A stretch of DNA of 64,000 nucleotides. Source: Pseudofrankia saprophytica (GTDB lineage Bacteria; Actinomycetota; Actinomycetes; Frankiales; Frankiaceae). This document shows, in pieces, positions 34,673-43,264 of this stretch (positions within the stretch are counted from its first letter, which is position 1; the number at the start of each line of letters is the position of its first letter). A model generated the notes under the pieces. The model did no database searches, was not told the origin of the DNA, and worked only from the letters and a program-made list of their open reading frames with translations. The stretch lies in the NCBI RefSeq assembly GCF_000235425.2, contig NZ_KI912266.1:7432720-7496719 (forward strand), given 5' to 3'. A program made the translations under genes and the position numbers.

Positions 34673-35847
34673 GCCGGCTGCGCCACGGCCGAGCCCAGGA
34701 CCTGGCGCAGGGTGCGCGCCATGTGCTGCATCACCGGCTCGTTGCGGCCGAACACCAGCGTCTTCGGCACGAACGGCGAGCGCAGCCCGAGGCCGGCCCG
34801 CGTCGCCATCTCGTAGTCCTCCTTGTCGACGACCGTCTGGCACGCCCAGCGGACCGCCTCCTCCAGCTCCTTGGCCTCCTGGGGTGAGGCGGGCAGCTCG
34901 CGGCGGTAGGCGTAGTGCAGCGCCACCGTCTCGTGCAGACCCTGCCCCGGGTAGATCGTGAAGATCTCCAGCCGGTCGCCGACCACCGAGAAGCTCAGGT
35001 TCGGGAAGAGCCGGTAGTTGAGGTTGATCTGGCCGTCGTCGACCGGCCGCCAGTCCTCCTCCGGCGTCTCGCGCAGCCTGTCGACGGTGCGCATCGTCGA
35101 GGTCATCAGGGCGTGCTCGCCGTAGAAGTCCGCGATCGAGGTGTTGCTGTAGACCAGCGGGCGGGCGGTCTCGCGGTGCAGGTGGGCGAAGTGGTAGGTC
35201 TCGCAGTGGGTGCCCCAGACGACCTTCCAGTTCGTCGCCACCGGGTGCGGATGGGTCGCGGCGATCGGGTGCCAGGTCTCGAAGCCGAACGACGCGAACT
35301 GCTCCCCGAGGCCGGCGAGGTACTCGTCCACCGTGAACGGCGCGTCGGGGTTGGCCGACGCGAAGATCATGCCGTGGCGTTCCTCGGCTGGCAGCTCGAT
35401 CAGCCCGCGGTCCTCGCGGCGCATGTCGGAGAATCCCTCGGCGCCCGGCAGGCCGACGAGCCGGCCCTCCAGGTCGTAGACCCACGCGTGGAACGGGCAG
35501 GTGAACCGGCGGGCACCGGTACCGCACCCCGGTTCCACGACCCGCACGCCCCGGTGCTGGCACATGTTGAGGAAGGCCCGCACCCGGCCGGACGCGTCGC
35601 GGGTGAGCAGCATCGGCGTGCTGGTCGCGTCGAACGTCAGCCACGAGCCGGGCTCGGGCAGGTCGCGGGTGAGGCCGACGAACATCGGGTAGCGGTTGAA
35701 GACGATCCGGCGCTCCAGCTCGAACTGCTCGGGCGACCGGTAGCCGTCCAGCGGCTCCTCCATGGTGTGCTCGGCCAGGTCGGTCGTCCTACGGTCGATG
35801 AGGTCCAGGGTCCGCCGGCCTAACTCGCGCTGCATGTGTGCGTTCAT
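34669..35847 (-). CDS. Rieske non-heme iron oxygenase, alpha subunit
   Basis: A 392-residue terminal oxygenase. Rieske ligands are Cys96, His98, Cys117 and His120 (CQHRG, CPFHAW). The mononuclear iron site follows in NWKVVWGTHCETYHFAHLH, with His219 and His224; the residue that bridges to the neighbouring Rieske centre, Asp in naphthalene dioxygenase, is Glu216. The other Rieske enzyme in this window shares this Glu. No reductase or ferredoxin of its own is encoded in the operon. It overlaps the amidohydrolase upstream and the SDR downstream by ATGA. Substrate is unknown. Confidence 0.9.
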   Translation of the reverse strand: MNAHMQRELGRRTLDLIDRRTTDLAEHTMEEPLDGYRSPEQFELERRIVFNRYPMFVGLTRDLPEPGSWLTFDATSTPMLLTRDASGRVRAFLNMCQHRGVRVVEPGCGTGARRFTCPFHAWVYDLEGRLVGLPGAEGFSDMRREDRGLIELPAEERHGMIFASANPDAPFTVDEYLAGLGEQFASFGFETWHPIAATHPHPVATNWKVVWGTHCETYHFAHLHRETARPLVYSNTSIADFYGEHALMTSTMRTVDRLRETPEEDWRPVDDGQINLNYRLFPNLSFSVVGDRLEIFTIYPGQGLHETVALHYAYRRELPASPQEAKELEEAVRWACQTVVDKEDYEMATRAGLGLRSPFVPKTLVFGRNEPVMQHMARTLRQVLGSAVAQPA

Positions 35848-37319
35848 GCGGTCCGCTCCAGTTCCCTCGCTCCTGGCTCGCCGGCGGCCCGGTTTGCCGC
35901 CTGGATGCGTTCGGCATCCGCCGCGACGGCGGTGCCCGCGAAGAACTCCGGCGACGTGCCGCCGTAGAACCGCACCGCGTTCACGCAGGTGAACTCCTCG
36001 AACTGCGCGGGCGTGAGAATGCCGTCCTCGACCAGCTCGTAGGCCTCGAGGAGCGGGTGGGTGAACGACGGGACGTCCCAGTGCCCGAGGTCGGAGCCCA
36101 TCATCGCCCGCAGTTGGGCACCGAGCGGGTTGACTCGGCTGTCGTAGGCGAGGCCCACCAGCGGGTCGTCGCCCTCGCATCCCCAGTAGAAGCCGCGGAC
36201 GAACGCGTCCCGGATCTCCTCGGCCGAGCTGACTCCGCTGGCGGCGAAGTCGTCGACCTGGCCGTCCACGGCCGACACACCGGGCACGAGCTGCTCAGGC
36301 CGGTAGTGGGCGAGCTCCGGGGCGTGCCTCGTCGCCAGCCGGGCCAGCTCCGCCGGGTCGAGCCGGGCCGGGTCGAGCCGGCCCAGCCCCGCCTTCCCGC
36401 GTTTCTCGAACCGCGACACCAGGTCGCCGTAGACCCGCACGCCGCCCGCCACGCCGCCCTCCAGCAGCGCGACCCGCAGGTCGGGAAACCTCGTCATGAC
36501 CCCGCCGAGGAACAGCGACTTGGCGGTCGCCTCCCCCACCGCCGCGAAATGCCCGGCGGCGTAGGAGTAGTTCGACGGCGAGAAGTGGCCGGTGAACCTG
36601 AAGCCGTTCGAATGGCACGACAGCGGGACGCCGAGCTCGACCGCCTTGGCCCAGAACGGGTCGTAGTCGTGGTCGCTGTCGAGCCCGAAGTTGTCGATCC
36701 GCTGCAGCCTCGACCGGTACTCGGGTGGCGCGTCGGCGAACGCCGGGATCGGCCGCCAGACGAACGACGGCATCAGCGCCGCCCGCAGCCCGAGCGACAC
36801 CGCGTGCTCCAGTGCCGCGATCCCCTCGTCCGGGGTGTGCGCCGGGATGACCGCGACCGGGGCGAGCCGGTCGCGGTAGGGCGCGTAGGCCTGCGCGACG
36901 TAGGCGTTGTAGAGCCTGGCGAGCCCCACCCGGGTGTCGGGGTTCTCCAGCGACAGCAGCACCATGCCGCGCGACGGGTAGATGACCGCGAAGTCGATCC
37001 CGGCCTCGCCGAGCCGCTCGTGGTACAGCGACGGCATGGCGACGGTCGCGTAGTCCAGGGTGTCGCTCGGCGTCCACCACACCGGGCGGGCCGACAGGTG
37101 CAGCCGGCGGCGCTCGGCGAGCGACGGCACCCGCTCGCCGGACCCGTCTGCGAGGCCCAGGGCCTTCACCGCCGGGTCGTCGAGCAGCTGGCCGCCGCCG
37201 TTGTCGCGCACGAAGTCGGCGAACGCGACACTGATCTCGACGTGGTGCGCGTCGGCGTCGATGACCACGTGGCCGAGGTCCTCCCGGACGCGCCGGGCAC
37301 TGGTCGACTGTCCGGTCAT
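35844..37319 (-). CDS. Amidohydrolase 2 family protein (long form, 491 residues)
   Basis: A TIM-barrel hydrolase/decarboxylase. The N-terminal motif is DADAHHVE, central SCHSNGF gives a metal His and MGSDLGHWD the late acid. It is longer than the typical 300-400 residue family, with an added segment around residues 300-390. Translation is coupled on both sides. Together with a Rieske oxygenase and SDR it suggests cleavage or decarboxylation of an oxygenated intermediate. Its paralogues at 16248 and 56554 differ in length and context. Confidence 0.85.
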   Translation of the reverse strand: MTGQSTSARRVREDLGHVVIDADAHHVEISVAFADFVRDNGGGQLLDDPAVKALGLADGSGERVPSLAERRRLHLSARPVWWTPSDTLDYATVAMPSLYHERLGEAGIDFAVIYPSRGMVLLSLENPDTRVGLARLYNAYVAQAYAPYRDRLAPVAVIPAHTPDEGIAALEHAVSLGLRAALMPSFVWRPIPAFADAPPEYRSRLQRIDNFGLDSDHDYDPFWAKAVELGVPLSCHSNGFRFTGHFSPSNYSYAAGHFAAVGEATAKSLFLGGVMTRFPDLRVALLEGGVAGGVRVYGDLVSRFEKRGKAGLGRLDPARLDPAELARLATRHAPELAHYRPEQLVPGVSAVDGQVDDFAASGVSSAEEIRDAFVRGFYWGCEGDDPLVGLAYDSRVNPLGAQLRAMMGSDLGHWDVPSFTHPLLEAYELVEDGILTPAQFEEFTCVNAVRFYGGTSPEFFAGTAVAADAERIQAANRAAGEPGARELERTA

Positions 37320-37675
37320 GACCGGGCCCCCTCGGCGAAGACGAGCATGGTGGCGATCCGTCCGTTCTCGACGCGGATGATGTCGAGGCCGACGGCGACG
37401 GCCGTGGGGAACGCCCAGCGGACGTACGCCCGGCTCCAGTCGTGGTGGCTCTCGGGGGGCGTGGCCAGCGTCGCGGTCACGCCGTCGGGCCAGGCGGCGG
37501 TGTAGTCGGTGACGTGGTCGGCGAGGGCGCGGCGCCCGCGCACGACCGGCCGTTCGTCCGGCGGGACGAACTCCACCTCGTCGGCGCAGCAGGCCTCGAA
37601 GCGGCGCAGCCGCTCCACCGGGTCACGGGTGACCCAGGCCGCCGTCCACTCGGCGAACAGCTCCTCGGGGGTCAT
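37316..37675 (-). CDS. SnoaL-like polyketide-cyclase-fold protein
   Basis: A 119-residue NTF2-fold protein. EELFAEWTAAWVTRDPVERLRRF, VEFVPPDERPVVRGRRALADHV and the last strand GRIATMLVFAEG match the SnoaL pattern. The ATG overlaps the SDR stop and its own stop overlaps the amidohydrolase start, so it is an integral member of the chain. A cyclase or isomerase function on the pathway intermediate is possible. Confidence 0.78.
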   Translation of the reverse strand: MTPEELFAEWTAAWVTRDPVERLRRFEACCADEVEFVPPDERPVVRGRRALADHVTDYTAAWPDGVTATLATPPESHHDWSRAYVRWAFPTAVAVGLDIIRVENGRIATMLVFAEGARS

Positions 37676-38547
37676 CGCCCGCTCCCGGCGCGCAGGCCGG
37701 CGAGCGCGACGGCGGGCAGGGTGACGCTCGCACCGCCGTCGGTGGCGAGCACCTGGCCGGAGATCCAGCTCGACTCGTCGCTGGCGAAGAACAGCGCCGC
37801 GTACGCGACGTCCCAGCCGGTGCCATGGGTGACCGCGCCGAGCGGCAGGACGGAGGCGGCGGTCTTCTGGATCTCGGTGAGATCCTGGCCGAGCTTCTCG
37901 GCGGCGCCCTGGGTGCGCGGCGTCCGCACCGAGCCGGGAACGACGACGTTCACCCGGATGCCGAGCGGCCCGTGCGCCGCGGCCATCTCCTGGGACAGCG
38001 AGATCATCCCGCCCTTCGCCGCCGAGTAGGCGGCGAACCCGATCGCGCGCAGCGCGCCGATCGAGGAGATGTTGACGATCGACCCGCCGCCGCTCGCGGC
38101 CATCGCCGGGATGGCGAACCGGGACACCTGGTAGACGGACTTCAGATTGATCCGCAACAGGTCGTCCCAGGCGTCCTCGGCCGTGTCCAGGATGCTGCCG
38201 GGACGGGAGACGCCGACGTTGTTCACCAGGATGTCGAGCCGGCCGAACGCGTCGAGCGCGGCCTGGGTGAAGCGCTCGCCGTCGGCGGCGACCGTGACGT
38301 CGCCGGCGACGACGACGGCGCGACCGCCGGCCTGCTCGATCTCCTTGCGGGTCACCTCGGCGCGGTCGGGAGCGTTGTCGACGAGCACGACGGCCGCGCC
38401 GTGCCGGGCGAGCAGCAGCGCGGTCGCCTTGCCGGTGCCGACGCCGGGCCCCGGCACCTGGCCCGCGCCGGTCACGACGGCCACCTTGCCGGCGACCCGC
38501 CCGCGGCCGGGCTCGGCCGTCGGCCCTGACTCCTCCAGAACAGTCAC
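37672..38547 (-). CDS. SDR with extended glycine-rich cofactor loop
   Basis: A 291-residue SDR. The cofactor loop reads TGAGQVPGPGVGTGKATA, longer than the standard TGxxxGIG, as in an SDR subgroup of actinobacteria. NNVG follows and SSIGALRAIGFAAYSAAKGG holds the catalytic Ser, Tyr and Lys. The C-terminus GQVLATDGGASVTLPA is normal. The GTG start overlaps the lipoyl protein stop (GTGA). It probably oxidises a secondary alcohol to the ketone used by the E1/lipoyl proteins, by inference. Confidence 0.88.
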   Translation of the reverse strand: MTVLEESGPTAEPGRGRVAGKVAVVTGAGQVPGPGVGTGKATALLLARHGAAVVLVDNAPDRAEVTRKEIEQAGGRAVVVAGDVTVAADGERFTQAALDAFGRLDILVNNVGVSRPGSILDTAEDAWDDLLRINLKSVYQVSRFAIPAMAASGGGSIVNISSIGALRAIGFAAYSAAKGGMISLSQEMAAAHGPLGIRVNVVVPGSVRTPRTQGAAEKLGQDLTEIQKTAASVLPLGAVTHGTGWDVAYAALFFASDESSWISGQVLATDGGASVTLPAVALAGLRAGSGR

Positions 38548-38825
38548 GGTCCATCACCTTCGATCAGCGCGAGCGGGGTGAAGACGGGAACGGTCTCCTC
38601 GGGTTGGACGAGGATCCGGGACAGCACACCGGTCGCCGGGGCGACCACGACGACGGTGGTCTTCTCGGCCTCGATCTCGGCGATCTCCTCGTCCTCCTCG
38701 ACCGGGTCGCCCTCGTTCTTGAACCACGCCAGGACGGTGCCCTCGGTCATCCCCATCCCGAACTGGGGCAGGTTCACCTCGGTGGTCACGGGCTGATCGG
38801 TGGTCACGGGCTTTTCGGTGGTCAC
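38544..38825 (-). CDS. Stand-alone lipoyl (biotinyl/lipoyl) domain protein
   Basis: A 93-residue swinging-arm protein. The lipoyl domain spans about residues 16-90, with the attachment Lys55 in EIEAEKTTVVV. It has no E3-binding or catalytic acyltransferase domain, unlike a normal E2. The N-terminus is a triplicated VTTEKP/VTTDQP/VTTEVN, encoded by three tandem 18-bp repeats that each contain a GTG; only the first GTG (38825) overlaps the E1-beta stop. It would carry the acyl group from the E1 pair encoded directly upstream. The acyl acceptor enzyme and E3 must be encoded elsewhere. Confidence 0.85.
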   Translation of the reverse strand: MTTEKPVTTDQPVTTEVNLPQFGMGMTEGTVLAWFKNEGDPVEEDEEIAEIEAEKTTVVVVAPATGVLSRILVQPEETVPVFTPLALIEGDGP

Positions 38826-39811
38826 GGGACGGCGAGCTCCTTCGGCGAGCCGAGCAGCGCGGTCGCGGCGGCGGCGATCCGCTCCGGCGTCGGGTACATG
38901 AGCCGTTCGAGGGCGGGGCTGAACGGCGGGTGGACGTCCGGGGCGACGACCCGCGCGATGGGAGCACGCAGCGAGGAGAAACCCTCCTCGGCGACGATCG
39001 CCGCGATCTCGGCCGCCGCCCCGCAGGTCTTGTGCGCCGGGTCGGCGACGACGAGCCGGCCGGTCTTCTCGACCGACGCGAGGATCGCCCCCTTGTCCAG
39101 CGGCACCAGTGTGCGCGGGTCGATCACCTCCAGCTCGACGCCGTGGCTCGCGAGCTCGGCCGCGGCCTTCAGCGCGGCGGGCACGGCGTCGCCGATCGCG
39201 ACGACGGTGACGTCCCGCCCCTCGCGGGCGACGGCCGCCTTCCCGAGCGGGACGAGATGGTCCCCGTCCGGTACCTCGCCCTTCACGCCCCACAGCCGCA
39301 GCGGCTCGAAGAAGACGACCGGGTCGTCGTCGCGGATGGCCGACTTCAGCAGCCCGAGCGCGTCCGCCGGCGTCGTCGGGACGACGATCTTCAGCCCGGG
39401 GACGTTCATGAGCTGCGGGTAGGGCCGGTCGGAATGCTGGGCCGCGGTCGCGTTCGCGTACTTCATCGCGGCGCGGAAGACGATCGGCACGCTCGCCTGG
39501 CCACCGAACAGGTACCGGTTCTTCGCCGCGTGGTTCACGATCTGGTCCCACGCGACGTACATTAGGTTGGCGATCGTGTAGTCGACGATCGGGCGCAGGC
39601 CCGTCATCGCGGCGCCGATCGCGGCACCGGTGAAGCCCTCCTCGGAGATCGGCATGACCGGGACCCGGTCCGGGCCGAACTCGTCGACGAACCCGTTCGT
39701 CGGCATCGTCCAGAACCGGCCGTCCTCGCAGAACACGACGACGGTCGGGTCGCGCCGCATCTCCTCGAGCATCGCCTCACGCAATGCCTCGCGGTAGCTC
39801 ATCGTCCTCAT
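38822..39811 (-). CDS. 2-oxoacid/acetoin dehydrogenase E1 component, beta subunit
   Basis: A 329-residue transketolase-like subunit that pairs with E1-alpha. MSYREALREAMLEEMRRD, ISEEGFTGAAIGAAMTGLRP and the C-terminal domain from EVIDPRTLVPLD are family hallmarks. The ATG at 39811 overlaps the E1-alpha stop; another ATG lies 9 nt later. The E1 pair could serve a pyruvate-, branched-oxoacid- or acetoin-type complex. Location beside a lipoyl protein, Rieske oxygenase and SDRs suggests cleavage of an acyloin or diketone intermediate. Confidence 0.92.
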   Translation of the reverse strand: MRTMSYREALREAMLEEMRRDPTVVVFCEDGRFWTMPTNGFVDEFGPDRVPVMPISEEGFTGAAIGAAMTGLRPIVDYTIANLMYVAWDQIVNHAAKNRYLFGGQASVPIVFRAAMKYANATAAQHSDRPYPQLMNVPGLKIVVPTTPADALGLLKSAIRDDDPVVFFEPLRLWGVKGEVPDGDHLVPLGKAAVAREGRDVTVVAIGDAVPAALKAAAELASHGVELEVIDPRTLVPLDKGAILASVEKTGRLVVADPAHKTCGAAAEIAAIVAEEGFSSLRAPIARVVAPDVHPPFSPALERLMYPTPERIAAAATALLGSPKELAVP

Positions 39812-40836
39812 CGCGAGGCCTCCGCCGGCACGGCGGGCACGGCCGGCCCGGCGTCGAGCGGCGTCGCCCAGAGATCCTCGAACAGTTCCGCCGGCGCCGG
39901 CTGGGGGCTTCTCTTCGCGAAGGCGACCGCGGCGCGCACCTCGTCGGCGGCGGCCTGGGCGAGCGCCGCGAGCTGGTCCTCGGCGACGCCGCCGGCGAGC
40001 AGCCGGGCACGGAGCAGCTCGACAGGGTCGCGCGACCGCCAGTGTTCGACCTCGTCGGGCGGCCGGTGCGAGAGGTCCATGTTTCCGTACTCGGCGTGGT
40101 CGCGGTAGCGGTAGGTCCGCGCCTCGACGAGGGTCGGCCCGCCCCCGCGGCGCCCGCGCTCGACGGCGGCGCTCACCACGTCGAACACGGCGGCGACGTC
40201 CTGGCCGTCGACGACGACACCCGGCATCCGGTACGCGGCCGCGCGGGCCGCGATGGTGTCGCTCGCCATCGTGTCGGCCAGCGCCGTCGACATCGCGTAC
40301 AGGTTGTTCTCGCAGACGAACACGACGCCCAGGCCCCAGACCGAGGCGAGGTTCAGCCCCTCGTGGAACGACCCGATGTTGGCGGCGCCGTCGCCGAAGA
40401 ACGCCAGCGCCACCTGCTCGGTGCCGCGTACGCGCGCGCTGTAGGCGGCGCCGACGGCCTGCGGGATGCCCGCGCCGACGATCGCCGTCTCGCCGAGGCT
40501 GCCGACGCCGAAGTCGGCGAGGTGCATCGAGCCGCCCTTGCCGTGGCACACGCCGGTCCGCCTGCCCATCAGCTCGGCCATGAGCGGGCCGAGCGGCGCG
40601 CCCTTGGCGATCGGATGGCCGTGGGAGCGGTGGTAGCCGACCATGTAGTCGTCGTCGCGCAGCGCCAGGCACGAGCCGACGACCGTGGCCTCCTGGCCGA
40701 TACAGATGTGCACCGAGCCGGCGATGCCCTGGCCCTTGCGCACGATGTCCATCGCCGCCTCCTCGAAACGGCGGATGCGCAGCATCCGGCGTAACGCCTC
40801 GAGGTCCTGCTCTCTGTTCATCAACCCTGCGTTCAT
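39808..40836 (-). CDS. 2-oxoacid/acetoin dehydrogenase E1 component, alpha subunit
   Basis: A 342-residue thiamine-diphosphate subunit. The TPP motif runs from GDGAANIGSF to CENN; HGKGGSMHLAD and YRYRDHAEYGN are typical. It most resembles acetoin/pyruvate dehydrogenase E1-alpha. Start choice is uncertain: a 15-bp direct duplication (GCAGGGTTGATGAAC twice) places ATGs at 40836 and 40821, and a GTG occurs at 40863; 40836 is used here. It is the first gene of the minus-strand coupled chain and diverges from the SDR at 40961 across a perfect type B palindrome. Confidence 0.9.
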   Translation of the reverse strand: MNAGLMNREQDLEALRRMLRIRRFEEAAMDIVRKGQGIAGSVHICIGQEATVVGSCLALRDDDYMVGYHRSHGHPIAKGAPLGPLMAELMGRRTGVCHGKGGSMHLADFGVGSLGETAIVGAGIPQAVGAAYSARVRGTEQVALAFFGDGAANIGSFHEGLNLASVWGLGVVFVCENNLYAMSTALADTMASDTIAARAAAYRMPGVVVDGQDVAAVFDVVSAAVERGRRGGGPTLVEARTYRYRDHAEYGNMDLSHRPPDEVEHWRSRDPVELLRARLLAGGVAEDQLAALAQAAADEVRAAVAFAKRSPQPAPAELFEDLWATPLDAGPAVPAVPAEASR

Positions 40837-40909
40837 CAACCCTGCTTCTTTCCCCGTATGCACGGCTCAGGGTTCCGCCCGGCACGCATCATCCCTTGCG
40901 GGCGGTTTC

Positions 40910-40931
40910 GATGCAAGGGTACCCTTGCATC
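40910..40931. promoter_or_regulatory. Type B operator: perfect 22-bp palindrome
   Basis: The core TGCAAGGGTACCCTTGCA is flanked by GA and TC to make a perfect 22-bp palindrome. It lies between divergent E1-alpha and SDR starts (74 and 30 bp away), so one repressor could control both operons. Confidence 0.75.
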
Positions 40932-40960
40932 CTGTCTGGCCAGCAGCGAGAGAGGTTGCC

Positions 40961-41722
40961 ATGACTGACTTCACGGGACGCGTGGCTGTCATCACCGGCG
41001 CCGCGCACGGCATCGGGTCGGAGTACGCGCGGCACTTCGCCGGCCGCGGCGCCCACGTCGTGGTCGCCGACATCGACGGCCCGGCGGCCGAGACCATGAC
41101 CAAGGAGCTGACGGCGGCCGGCTTATCGGCCAGCACGCTCGTCCTGGACATCTCCGACGCGGAGGCCTGCCGCGCCGCCGTCGACGGGGTCGTCGCCGAG
41201 CGGACGTCGATCGACTTCCTCGTCAACAACGCGGCGCTCTACGCCAACCGCGACTTCGCGATCGCCGAGGAGATCGACCTCGGCATGTGGCAGCGGATGA
41301 TCGACATCAACGTCAGCGGCACGTTCTACATGTGCCGAGCCGCCATCCCGCGCATGAAGGAGCAGGGCTTCGGCCGCATCGTCAACCAGAGCTCGGCGTC
41401 GGTCTACGCGACCGTCCCCCGCTCGCTGCACTACTCGATGTCGAAGGCCGCCGTCATCACGATGACGAAGACGCTGGCCCGCGAGCTGGGCCCGTTCGGC
41501 ATCACCGTGAACGCGATCGCTCCGGGCGTCATCGACACCGAGGCGACGCTGAAGGTCGTGCCCCGCGAGGTCCTGGAGAAGGGCCTCGGCAACGCGGCCC
41601 TGCGCCGCATCGGCCACCCGACCGACCTCGCCCCGGTCGTCGGCTTCCTCTGTTCGGAAGGCGCTGGCTACATCACCGGTCAGACGATCATCGTCGACGG
41701 TGGCATCAACATGCTCGGCTGA
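40961..41722 (+). CDS. Short-chain dehydrogenase/reductase
   Basis: A 253-residue classical SDR. TGAAHGIG, NNAALYA and SSASVYATVPRSLHYSMSKAA (catalytic Ser, Tyr, Lys) are intact, and it ends GQTIIVDGGINMLG. The ATG at 40961 follows AGAGAGG; the longer frame from 40685 runs across the divergent promoter and is rejected. It leads the plus-strand unit of SDR, aldehyde dehydrogenase and F420-type oxidoreductase under a type B site. Alcohol oxidation feeding the aldehyde dehydrogenase is likely. Confidence 0.92.
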   Translation: MTDFTGRVAVITGAAHGIGSEYARHFAGRGAHVVVADIDGPAAETMTKELTAAGLSASTLVLDISDAEACRAAVDGVVAERTSIDFLVNNAALYANRDFAIAEEIDLGMWQRMIDINVSGTFYMCRAAIPRMKEQGFGRIVNQSSASVYATVPRSLHYSMSKAAVITMTKTLARELGPFGITVNAIAPGVIDTEATLKVVPREVLEKGLGNAALRRIGHPTDLAPVVGFLCSEGAGYITGQTIIVDGGINMLG

Positions 41723-41770
41723 CCGCCGCGTCGAGCAGGCGTTGCCGAGTGGACGGACGACGACGAGGGG

Positions 41771-43264
41771 ATGCGGTCAGGCGTGGACCAGCGACTGATG
41801 TACCGGGACGCGTTCTTCATCGATGGCGGCTGGGCCGCGCCGAGCGGCCCGGACCGGTTCGGCGTCATCTCGCCGTCGAGCGAGGACGTCGTGGGTGAGG
41901 TCCCGCTCGCGACGGGCGGCGACATCGACCGGGCGGTCGCCGCCGCCCGGGCCGCGTTCGACGACGGCCCGTGGCCGCGGATGACGCCGGCGCAGCGCGG
42001 CGAGGTCCTCGCCCGCGCGGCGAAGCTGCTGGCCGAGCGCGCGGGCCAGATCGCCGCCGTGACCGTCGACGAGATCGGCTGCCCGGTGAGCAACCCGGCG
42101 TCGCAGACCGGGCTGGTGGCGCCGGTGTTCGAGTACTACGCGGGCCTGGCGGCGGCGTTCCCCTTCGAGCGGATCGTGACGGCCGGCCCGCGCGCGGGTC
42201 TCGTCACCCAGGAGCCGGTCGGCGTCGTCGGCGCGATCGTGCCGTGGAACGCGCCCGTCACCCTGGCCGCCTGGAAGACGGCGCCGGCGCTGGCCGCCGG
42301 CTGCACGGTGGTCATCAAGCCTCCGCCGGAGGCACCGCTGTCGACGTTCGTGCTCGCCGAGGCGCTGCGGGACGCGGGCCTACCGCCGGGGGTCGTCAAC
42401 GTCGTGCCGGGCGGTCGCGAAGTGGGCGAGCACCTGGTCACCCACCCCGGTACCGACAAGATCGCCTTCACCGGCTCCACCGCCGCCGGCAAGCGGATCA
42501 TGAGCCTGTGCGGCGAGCAGATCAAGCGGGTCTCGCTGGAGCTCGGCGGCAAGTCCGCCTGCATCCTGCTCGACGACGCCGACGTGGCCGCGGTCGTGCC
42601 GACGGTCGTCGGCATCGGGCTGAACCGCTCCGGCCAGGTCTGCGCCGCCCAGACCCGGATCCTCGTGCACCGGTCCCGCTACGCCGAGGCGCTGGAGGCC
42701 GCGGGCGCCACCGCGGCGGCGATCCCGCTCGGCGACCCGCACGACCCGGCGACGGTGATCGGCCCGCTGGTCGCCGAGCGGCAGCGGGCCCGCGTCGAGG
42801 GCTACATCGGCGACGCCGTGGAGCACGGCGCGCGGGTCGTCACCGGCGGCGGGCGGCCCGCCAACCCGCCGAAGGGCTGGTACGTCGAACCCACGATCCT
42901 CGGCGACGTCGACAACGGGATGCGGGTCGCCCGGGAGGAGATCTTCGGCCCGGTGCTGTGCGTCATCCCGTTCGACGACGCCGACGAGGCCGTCCGGATC
43001 GCGAACGACTCGCCGTACGGGCTGGCCGGCGGCGTCTGGAGCGCCGACCCGGCGCGGGCGCTCGCCGTCGCGCGCCGGCTGCGCACCGGCGCCGTGAACG
43101 TGGGCACCGACTTCCCGCCGTTCCCGCTGGTGCCCTTCGGCGGGTTCAAGCAGTCCGGGCTCGGCCGCGAGCTCGGGCCGGAGGGGCTGGCGAGCTTCCT
43201 GGAGCCGCGCTCCATCGGCCTGCCCGCGTCGCTCGCGGAGGCGCTCGCGGGCGGAAACGCATGA
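41771..43264 (+). CDS. NAD(P)-dependent aldehyde dehydrogenase
   Basis: Oxidises an aldehyde to an acid; about 497 residues. Asn160 (VPWNAP), Glu257 (LELGGK) and the nucleophile Cys291 (NRSGQVCAAQ) form the active site; FTGSTAAGK and the end VPFGGFKQSGLGRE are standard. The start is uncertain: ATG 41771 lies too close to GAGGGG, while GTG 41783 or ATG 41798 would shorten the protein by 4-9 residues. It overlaps the next gene by ATGA. It likely acts on the aldehyde produced by the upstream SDR or the ADH at 24699. Confidence 0.93.
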   Translation: MRSGVDQRLMYRDAFFIDGGWAAPSGPDRFGVISPSSEDVVGEVPLATGGDIDRAVAAARAAFDDGPWPRMTPAQRGEVLARAAKLLAERAGQIAAVTVDEIGCPVSNPASQTGLVAPVFEYYAGLAAAFPFERIVTAGPRAGLVTQEPVGVVGAIVPWNAPVTLAAWKTAPALAAGCTVVIKPPPEAPLSTFVLAEALRDAGLPPGVVNVVPGGREVGEHLVTHPGTDKIAFTGSTAAGKRIMSLCGEQIKRVSLELGGKSACILLDDADVAAVVPTVVGIGLNRSGQVCAAQTRILVHRSRYAEALEAAGATAAAIPLGDPHDPATVIGPLVAERQRARVEGYIGDAVEHGARVVTGGGRPANPPKGWYVEPTILGDVDNGMRVAREEIFGPVLCVIPFDDADEAVRIANDSPYGLAGGVWSADPARALAVARRLRTGAVNVGTDFPPFPLVPFGGFKQSGLGRELGPEGLASFLEPRSIGLPASLAEALAGGNA

